Assembly: GCF_900215205.1 (NCBI RefSeq)
Contig: NZ_OBDY01000003.1
Span: 124,001 to 188,000, forward strand
Direction: 5' to 3'
Source of the DNA: Paractinoplanes atraurantiacus
GTDB lineage: Bacteria > Actinomycetota > Actinomycetes > Mycobacteriales > Micromonosporaceae
Length of the DNA stretch: 64,000 nt
Below, piece after piece: positions 58,405 to 64,000 of the stretch. A program made the position numbers and the translations under genes. Position 1 is the stretch's first letter; the number at the start of each line of letters is the position of its first letter. The notes under the pieces were generated by a model, which was not told where the DNA came from, searched no databases, and was given only the letters and a program-made list of their open reading frames with translations.

Positions 58405-59238
58405 ATGGCGACCTTCTCCCTGCAGGCACAGCCCACCACCGCCGCCGCGTGGCTCGATCTCGCCCACGAGGCCGAGCGGCTCGGCTTCGACGCACTCACC
58501 GTGGCCGACCATCCCGGCGCGTGCGCGTCGCCGTTCGTCGCCCTCGCCGCGGCCGCCGCCGTCACCTCACGGTTGCGGCTGGGCTCGTACGTCTCCAACG
58601 CCGGTGTCCGCGAGCCGATCCTGCTCGCCTCGGACGTGGCCACCCTCGACGTGGTCTCCGGCGGACGCGCGTTCCTCGGCCTCGGCGCCGGGCACACTCC
58701 GGCCGAGTGGGAGGCGATCGGCAGGACCAGGCCGGATGTACGGGGCCGGGTCGATCACTGCATCGCGGTGGCCGAGGCGACCACGCGGCTGCTGGCCGGC
58801 GACGGCCTGGACAAGCCGCGGCCGGTGCAGGGGAAGGTGCCGCTGCTGATCGGCGGCGGCAACACCCGGTTGCTGCGCTGGGCCGCGAAGAACGCCGACC
58901 GGATCGGCCTGTCCGGGCTGGGCCGCACGCTGGCCGACGGCCACACCCACGAAGCCCGCTGGAGCACCGCCGAGATCGACGCTCAGGTGGAGCTCTGCGG
59001 TGACACGCCGACCGAGGCGCTCGTCCAGCGCTTCGAGATCACTGACGACGGCGGGGCGGGCTACGCGGCGTACGCCAAGGAAATCGAGGAGAAAGAGAAA
59101 GACCTGATTGCTGGGCCGTACGCCTTCTTCGGCACCAAGAGCGAGATCTCGGCCAAGCTGGCCGAGATCGAGCGACGGTGGGGCATGACCCATTTCGCCG
59201 TACGGACGACGACGGCGGCCGAGGTTTTCGGAGGTTAG
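58405..59238 (+). CDS. LLM-class F420-dependent oxidoreductase
   Basis: A 277-residue luciferase-like TIM-barrel protein starting at ATG 58405 (MATFSLQAQP). Motifs: LAHEAERLGFDALTVADHPG, LRLGSYVSNAGVREPILLAS, RAFLGLGAGHTPAEWEAIG, KVPLLIGGGNTRLLRWAAKN. Uses F420 or FMN; substrate unknown. Converges with the GntR gene. Confidence 0.88.
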   Translation: MATFSLQAQPTTAAAWLDLAHEAERLGFDALTVADHPGACASPFVALAAAAAVTSRLRLGSYVSNAGVREPILLASDVATLDVVSGGRAFLGLGAGHTPAEWEAIGRTRPDVRGRVDHCIAVAEATTRLLAGDGLDKPRPVQGKVPLLIGGGNTRLLRWAAKNADRIGLSGLGRTLADGHTHEARWSTAEIDAQVELCGDTPTEALVQRFEITDDGGAGYAAYAKEIEEKEKDLIAGPYAFFGTKSEISAKLAEIERRWGMTHFAVRTTTAAEVFGG

Positions 59239-59882
59239 TCGAAGAGCTCGCGCTCGACCCGGGCCCGGTATTCGGCGAAGAGCTCGCGGTACCGGGTCAG
59301 GACGCCCGGGGCGTCGCCGGCGTCGAGAAGCCGCAGGATGTCGTCGTGGCCCTCGATCCACGTGCTCCAGATGTCACTCTCGGCGGTCATCGCGAGAATG
59401 CGCATCGTACGGGCGACGACGAGATCCACCATGGACTGGAGCTCTCGGTTGCCGCTGGCCAGGATCACGATGCTGCTGAAGTCGGCGCCGGCGGCGCTGG
59501 CCGCGAGCACGTTGCCGCCGCGCAGCGCCTGGACGAACTCCTTCTGCCGCTGGCGCATCAGCTCGACATGGGTGGCGGTGAGGTTCTCGACGCCCCACTC
59601 GAAGCCCGCGCAGGCGAGCACACTCATCACGTCGATCAGCTCTAATGCGTTCTTCTGGGTGACACGGGTGACGTGGCGGGTGCGGTTGGGCGCGATGTCG
59701 ATCAGGCCCTCGACCGAGAGCTGGGCGATCGCCTCGCGGACCGGGGTGATGCTCACTCCGAGGCGCTGGGCCAGCTCAGCGTCCTTGATCAGGGTGCCCG
59801 GGGACAGCTCACCGGTGACTATCTCGTTGCGCAGCTGGCGGACGACCGCGGCGGTGCGGGTCGGCGGGACCGCGTAAGACAT
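59235..59882 (-). CDS. GntR family regulator (FCD domain)
   Basis: A 215-residue protein. N-terminal winged helix (TGELSPGTLIKDAELAQRLG, VSITPVREAIAQLSVEGLID), then a helical FadR-C/FCD domain with candidate metal/ligand residues (FSSIVILASGN, EGHDDILRLLDAG). Start ATG 59882. Regulated genes unknown. Confidence 0.9.
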   Translation of the reverse strand: MSYAVPPTRTAAVVRQLRNEIVTGELSPGTLIKDAELAQRLGVSITPVREAIAQLSVEGLIDIAPNRTRHVTRVTQKNALELIDVMSVLACAGFEWGVENLTATHVELMRQRQKEFVQALRGGNVLAASAAGADFSSIVILASGNRELQSMVDLVVARTMRILAMTAESDIWSTWIEGHDDILRLLDAGDAPGVLTRYRELFAEYRARVERELFD

Positions 59883-59958
59883 ACGGGCAGGGTACTCACG
59901 GTGACAATCAGGTGTGCCGCCTACCCACCGAGTTCACCCGTTGTACCCGCCGTGAAGA

Positions 59959-60576
59959 TCAGCTGCCGGCCTTGCAGGCATCGCTGCCGGTCGGCTTGCC
60001 GTCGCTGTCATCGATCTTCGCGGTCGTGCAGAAGGCGGTCAGGTTGAGGTCGGCGTTCAACCTGCCCGCGTTGTCGGCGTCGGTGCTGCTGGAGAGGCTG
60101 ACCGACGTCACCAGGACCGCTCGGTCCTGCACGCTCTGGAGGCTGACCAGGAACTTGTCGACGTTGGACTGGGTGCCCGTCGCGGTGAGCGTGATCGGCA
60201 CCTCGACGGCCGTCGGCACGGTCGCCGACGCCGCCGGGTCGCCCGCGGTGAAGTTGCTGATCGTCACGTTCGTGGCGGCGCCGGTCGTCTGGAGCATGCG
60301 CAGGAAGTCGGGCTCGCCGTAGCTCTCGGGCAGGTTGGCGGCGAGCTCGTCCACCGACGCCTGATGGGTGGCCCGTTTCTTGTCCTCCGCGGCCAGCTTG
60401 GCCACCTCCTTGTTGAGGCGCAGCAGCTGGATGTTGACGTCGTCCGCCTCGGCCTGCACCGCGTCGGTGTCCGAGAGCTTCGGCGAGATCAGCAGGAACC
60501 ATGTGCCCAGGACCAGCAGGATGATGGCGGCGATACCGCCGGCCAGCCAGACCTGGTTCGCACGCCGTGCGTCCAT
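59959..60576 (-). CDS. pilO: type IV pilus alignment protein PilO
   Basis: A 205-residue inner-membrane protein. One membrane segment (GGIAAIILLVLGTWFLLISP, about 13-32), a coiled coil, and a ferredoxin-like C-terminal fold. It couples to PilN by a one-base overlap. With PilM and PilN it links the pilus motor to the envelope. Confidence 0.82.
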   Translation of the reverse strand: MDARRANQVWLAGGIAAIILLVLGTWFLLISPKLSDTDAVQAEADDVNIQLLRLNKEVAKLAAEDKKRATHQASVDELAANLPESYGEPDFLRMLQTTGAATNVTISNFTAGDPAASATVPTAVEVPITLTATGTQSNVDKFLVSLQSVQDRAVLVTSVSLSSSTDADNAGRLNADLNLTAFCTTAKIDDSDGKPTGSDACKAGS

Positions 60577-61265
60577 CAGTCCCCCGTTCCGCAGGTGGTG
60601 GTGAAGCGACCGCAGAGGGCCTTGGCGGTGAGATCGACCTTCAGGGCGAAGCTGTAGTTCTCGGCGGTCGCCTCGTATGACACCGACGACGCGTACGGCC
60701 GTGTGAGCTCCTCCCGGGCGGCGAGTTTCTCGATGAACGAGGCGATCTTCTTCTTGTCCGATCCGGTTCCGCCCACCGTGATCGACGCGACCGAGGTGGC
60801 GGTCGCTGAACCGGACGACGACTCCGTCAGCGTGCCGCTGAGCTCGGTCAGGGTGACGCCGGCCGCGGCCGCGTCGGTGCGGATGTAGCCGAAGTCGGTC
60901 GACCAGGGAGTGTCGGACGCGAGCAGGGACTTGAGCTCCGCCTGCACCCGCGTCTCGTCGTTCATGAGACCGGTGACCTTGGAGTAGTCGCTCTTCCTGT
61001 CCGTTGCCTGCTCGACCATGCCGTTCGCGGTGTCGAGGTTCGTCTGCGCGTCGCTGTGCTGCTGGTAGGCGTAGGCGTACCAGCCCGCCAGCACGCCGAT
61101 CACCACGACCACGGCGCCGATCAGCAGGAATCTCGTCCGGCGGGCGTTGCGGCCGGCGGTGAGCTCGCCCGGCAGCAGGTTCGCGCGGATCGGCAGGACG
61201 CGCGAGGCCTGCTCGGGCGAGACCGCGGGGTCGATCGGCATCAGGGTCGTCGTCGATGTCGCCAT
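60576..61265 (-). CDS. pilN: type IV pilus alignment protein PilN
   Basis: A 229-residue protein with PilM-binding N-terminus (RVLPIRANLLPGELTAGRNA, the INLLP-like motif), one membrane segment (FLLIGAVVVVIGVLAGWYAY) and a helical/ferredoxin domain. Overlaps pilM and pilO by one base each, indicating a single operon. Confidence 0.85.
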   Translation of the reverse strand: MATSTTTLMPIDPAVSPEQASRVLPIRANLLPGELTAGRNARRTRFLLIGAVVVVIGVLAGWYAYAYQQHSDAQTNLDTANGMVEQATDRKSDYSKVTGLMNDETRVQAELKSLLASDTPWSTDFGYIRTDAAAAGVTLTELSGTLTESSSGSATATSVASITVGGTGSDKKKIASFIEKLAAREELTRPYASSVSYEATAENYSFALKVDLTAKALCGRFTTTCGTGD

Positions 61266-62290
61266 CAGGCTGCCGCTCCCAGGGTCAGGCCGATCGACAC
61301 GGCGGCCGACGGCACGAAACTGTCGAAGCCGCGTTCGCGGCCCTTGCGCGTGTCCCGCAGGCGGCTGGCGCTGTCCGCGTACATCACGGTGATGCGCAGC
61401 TGGTCCTGCAGATGCTCGGCCAGGCCGGGCATGAGCGCGCTGCCGCCGCAGAGCGCGAGCCGGGTGACCTGCTTCTGCCGCTCGCCCGAGGCGAGATAGG
61501 TGAACGAGCTCCGCAGCTCGTTGACGAGCGGCCGGACCGCCTCGACCGCCGCCTCGACCGTCTCCGGGTTGCCGTCGCCGTGCAGGCCGAAGCGGCACTT
61601 GAGCATCTCGGCCTCGGCCGGCGGCAGGCCGAGCCGGCTCGCCATGGCGTCGGTGATCTCCTGGCCGCCGCGGGGCACGGTCCGCACGATCAGCGGCTCG
61701 CCGTCGGCGTGCACGATCACGCTGGTCACGTCGTAGCCGACGTCGACGATGGCCTCGACTTGGGTGTCGAGGCGGGAGGCGGCGCGCAGCATCGCGAACG
61801 AGGCGAGGTCGACCGCTTTCACATGCAGGCCGGCCTTCTCGACGGCGGACACCGAGCTCAGCACCGCGTCCTTGGGCATGGCGATCAGCAGTCCGCGGAC
61901 GGTCTGGTTGTCGCCCGGCGCCTCGAGCGGATAGAAGTCGAGCAGCGAGCGCTCGACGGCCAGCGGCAGCGCGTCCTTCACCTGGAACGGCAGCGCCAGC
62001 TTCATCTCCTTGGGCGGCAGGTTCTGCAGGCTCATCTCGCGGACCACGAGCTGCGGGCTGGTCACCGCGATGCTGACGTTCTTGGAGCCGAACTTGCAGG
62101 CCGCCCAGAGCTGCTTGACGGCCGAGGTGACCATCATCGGGTCCTGCACGACGCCGCCGGTGACCGCGCCCGGCGGCAGCGGCACCTGGCCGAAGTTGGT
62201 CAGCGAGTAGTCGTCCTTGCCGCGCCGGACCTCGACGGCCCGGATGGAGGACGAGCCGATGTCCAGCCCGATCGGCGGTGCGCCTGCCAT
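61265..62290 (-). CDS. pilM: type IV pilus ATPase-fold protein PilM
   Basis: A 341-residue actin-like (FtsA/MreB fold) cytoplasmic protein starting at ATG 62290: GLDIGSSSIRAVEVRRGKDD, VEAIVDVGYDVTSVIVHADG, LALCGGSALMPGLAEHLQDQ. It binds the PilN N-terminal motif. Confidence 0.9.
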   Translation of the reverse strand: MAGAPPIGLDIGSSSIRAVEVRRGKDDYSLTNFGQVPLPPGAVTGGVVQDPMMVTSAVKQLWAACKFGSKNVSIAVTSPQLVVREMSLQNLPPKEMKLALPFQVKDALPLAVERSLLDFYPLEAPGDNQTVRGLLIAMPKDAVLSSVSAVEKAGLHVKAVDLASFAMLRAASRLDTQVEAIVDVGYDVTSVIVHADGEPLIVRTVPRGGQEITDAMASRLGLPPAEAEMLKCRFGLHGDGNPETVEAAVEAVRPLVNELRSSFTYLASGERQKQVTRLALCGGSALMPGLAEHLQDQLRITVMYADSASRLRDTRKGRERGFDSFVPSAAVSIGLTLGAAA

Positions 62291-62300
62291 CGGAGTCCTT

Positions 62301-63083
62301 TCAGGCGGAGGGTACGAGGAGGGAGGAGTACCAGTCGGCGATCGGCGCACCCGCGAAGACCGCGAGGAAGGCGCCGGCCAGCATGTACGGCCCGAACGGG
62401 ATCCGGGACTTGCGGCCGGCCCGGTGCATCGCCATGAGCGCGGCGCCGACCACGCCGCCGAGCAGGAACGCGGCGAACGCGCCGATCAGCACCGAGCTCC
62501 ACCCCAGCCAGCCGAGGTAGAAGCCGAGCAGCGGGGCCAGCTTCACATCGCCGCCGCCCATGCCGCTGGGCAGCATGGCGAAGACGAAGTAGACCGCGTA
62601 GAGGACGGCCGCCGCGATCAGGCCACGGCCGGCCTGGGCCCAGCTGTGGTGCGCGATCACGGCCGGCGCGATCAGGACCAGGGCCACCACGTACGACGGC
62701 AGCACGATCTTGTCGGGCAGGCGCATCACGTCGAGGTCGATCGCGGCGAGAGCCACCGCGATCGCCGCGAGGTAGAGGTAGGCCGGCAGTTCCCAGGTGA
62801 GCCCGAACTTGGCCGCCACGGCCACGAAGAGAACGGCGGTCAGCGTCTCGACCAGGGGATAGCGGGGGCTGATGGGCGATTCGCAGTCGGCGCACCGCCC
62901 GCGCAGCATCAGCCAGCCGAGCACCGGGATGTTGTGCCGGTTGCGGACCTCGGTGCCGCAGGCCGGGCAGTGCGACCGGGGGTGGATCAGCGACTCGTTG
63001 CGTGGCACCCGATAGATGACCACGTTGAGGAAGGAGCCGACGGCCAGGCCGAGGAGGGCCACCACGATGAGCACGAGCAGCAT
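62301..63083 (-). CDS. pilD: prepilin peptidase PilD
   Basis: A 260-residue membrane aspartic protease that cleaves and methylates prepilins. Cys pairs HCPACGTEV and RCADCESPI; catalytic Asp motifs AAIDLDVMRLPDK and GGGDVKLAPLLG; eight membrane segments. Bifunctional type (with zinc knuckle). Confidence 0.92.
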   Translation of the reverse strand: MLLVLIVVALLGLAVGSFLNVVIYRVPRNESLIHPRSHCPACGTEVRNRHNIPVLGWLMLRGRCADCESPISPRYPLVETLTAVLFVAVAAKFGLTWELPAYLYLAAIAVALAAIDLDVMRLPDKIVLPSYVVALVLIAPAVIAHHSWAQAGRGLIAAAVLYAVYFVFAMLPSGMGGGDVKLAPLLGFYLGWLGWSSVLIGAFAAFLLGGVVGAALMAMHRAGRKSRIPFGPYMLAGAFLAVFAGAPIADWYSSLLVPSA

Positions 63084-63120
63084 CGTCGTCGCCCTCCTCC
63101 AGTGAGCCGGTGTGCCGCGA

Positions 63121-63633
63121 TCAGGCGCAGGTGGTGACGCTGGCGCTTGAACTGGTCAGCGCCTTCACCGAGCCGCCGACCGAGCTGTCGTAGGCGTAGA
63201 CCTTGCCGGTGCCGCCGCTGTTGGTCGCGCAGACCTTGTACGAGGCGCCCTTGTTCGGGGCGGTGCCGGTCGCGAGGTAGGTCAGCGTGGTGCCGTCGGA
63301 GAGGTTGATCAAGCCGGGCGTACCGGTCGTCGCACTGGCCGTCCCTCCGCTTGCGGCGGCGGTGTTGGCGACAGTGAAGCTGGCGGTCTTGCCCGGGTAA
63401 TCGGTCGCCGGGTACGAGTTGTTGTTGTCGGTGTAGAACTGCTCGACCTGGCTCACCGCTGCTCGGACGTCCGACTGCGCCGCCTTGTCCGCCGCGCCCT
63501 TGCGGTAGTTCAGGTACACCGGCACGGCGATCGCGACCAGGATGCCGATGATGACCACGACGACCAGCAGCTCGATGAGGGTGAAGCCCTCGTCGGCCTT
63601 CTTGTTGCGGAGCCGGTTGATGACGTCCTGCAT
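63121..63633 (-). CDS. pilA: type IV major pilin PilA
   Basis: A 170-residue prepilin starting at ATG 63633 behind GGAGG. Leader MQDVINRLRNKKADEG cut at G/F, then FTLIELLVVVVIIGILVAIA, Glu5 present. The C-terminal head is Thr/Ser/Ala-rich with two Cys (VCATNSGG, SVTTCA) that could form the D-region disulfide. Confidence 0.92.
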   Translation of the reverse strand: MQDVINRLRNKKADEGFTLIELLVVVVIIGILVAIAVPVYLNYRKGAADKAAQSDVRAAVSQVEQFYTDNNNSYPATDYPGKTASFTVANTAAASGGTASATTGTPGLINLSDGTTLTYLATGTAPNKGASYKVCATNSGGTGKVYAYDSSVGGSVKALTSSSASVTTCA

Positions 63634-63684
63634 AGGGGGTGCCTCCATGGCGATGTGGGGTAGGGAGCGACGGCGGGGTGTCCG

Positions 63685-64000
63685 TCAATTCGTCTGGATC
63701 TGCTGACCGATGCTGAACATCGGGAGGTAGAGACAAATCACCATCGAGCCGACCACGGTGCCCATGACCAGCACCATGATGGGTTCGATCGATGCCGTCA
63801 GTGACTCGGCGGCGCTGTCGACCTCTCTGTCATAGAAATCGGCAACCTTGTCGAGCATCTGACTGATTTGACCGCTTTCTTCGCCGACCTCGATCATTTG
63901 GGTGACCATGGCCGGGAAGATCGGGTGGGTGCGCAGGGCCGAGGACATGGTGTTGCCGTCCCGAACGGCGTTCTGCACGTCCTTCATGGCGGCGTTGATG
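63685..64000 (-). CDS. pilC: type IV pilus platform protein PilC, partial
   Basis: The C-terminal 104 residues of a GspF/PilC inner-membrane platform protein, cut by the window edge: FPAMVTQMIEVGEESGQISQ, MLDKVADFYDREVDSAAESL, EPIMVLVMGTVVGSMVICLY. Precedes pilA in the operon. Confidence 0.88.
   Translation of the reverse strand, partial: INAAMKDVQNAVRDGNTMSSALRTHPIFPAMVTQMIEVGEESGQISQMLDKVADFYDREVDSAAESLTASIEPIMVLVMGTVVGSMVICLYLPMFSIGQQIQTN

Noticed and set aside
1-64000. Possible CRISPR array
   Set aside because: No regularly spaced identical repeats with unique spacers were seen; tandem repeats at 8573 and 55871 are too short and few.

Overview
The window is high-GC actinobacterial DNA, most like Actinoplanes or a related Micromonosporaceae genus. 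This is inferred from base composition, frequent GTG starts, the order prfB-ftsE-ftsX-M23 peptidase-smpB-ssrA, an actinobacterial-type tmRNA tag, BldC-like and F420-type proteins and a type IV pilus cluster. No database search was possible.

Region 1 (1-16.9 kb, chromosome). A DUF6912-type protein, a polytopic membrane protein and a PadR regulator precede prfB and the division/trans-translation block: ftsE, ftsX, a secreted coiled-coil M23 peptidase, smpB, a CBM2-like secreted protein and ssrA. A decayed stretch follows (8.5-14.6 kb): an M1-like peptidase, an ArsR-type regulator, a small membrane protein, a metallo-beta-lactamase pseudogene with an internal deletion, a PHP phosphoesterase, a NUDIX hydrolase and a scarred yefM/yoeB remnant. 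Several intergenic copies of a hairpin repeat with a CGA loop are scattered through it. A serine/leucine-repeat ORF, a lytic transglycosylase, a methyltransferase and mtnP close the block.

Region 2 (about 16.9-53.7 kb) is a complete-looking HK97-type siphovirus prophage. It starts with a divergent repressor/Cro-like switch. A tightly overlapping early operon follows, with a BldC-like protein, an ECF sigma factor, a LuxR-type regulator, a family 2 glycosyltransferase, small membrane proteins, a DnaQ-like exonuclease and many small unknowns. Next come an HNH protein with an origin-like repeat tract, a second HNH, terminase, portal, protease, capsid, connectors, tail tube, a chaperone with a programmed -1 frameshift, tape measure, tail proteins, and endolysin with holins. 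A leftward island with two matching operators interrupts the lysis region. The right end carries two AlpA/excisionase-like genes and a tyrosine integrase. The repressor stop codon lies in an 11-bp sequence repeated at the right end. Excision would therefore remove that stop and extend the repressor from 91 to 138 residues, an arrangement like integration-dependent immunity in some mycobacteriophages.

Region 3 (53.8-64 kb, chromosome). A YqgE/AlgH protein, tRNA-Ala(GGC), an AAA/DUF4143 ATPase with four 23-24 bp iterons upstream, a TetR/DsbA pair, two single-domain response regulators, an F420-type oxidoreductase, a GntR regulator, and a leftward type IV pilus cluster read as pilC (cut by the window edge), pilA, pilD, pilM, pilN, pilO.
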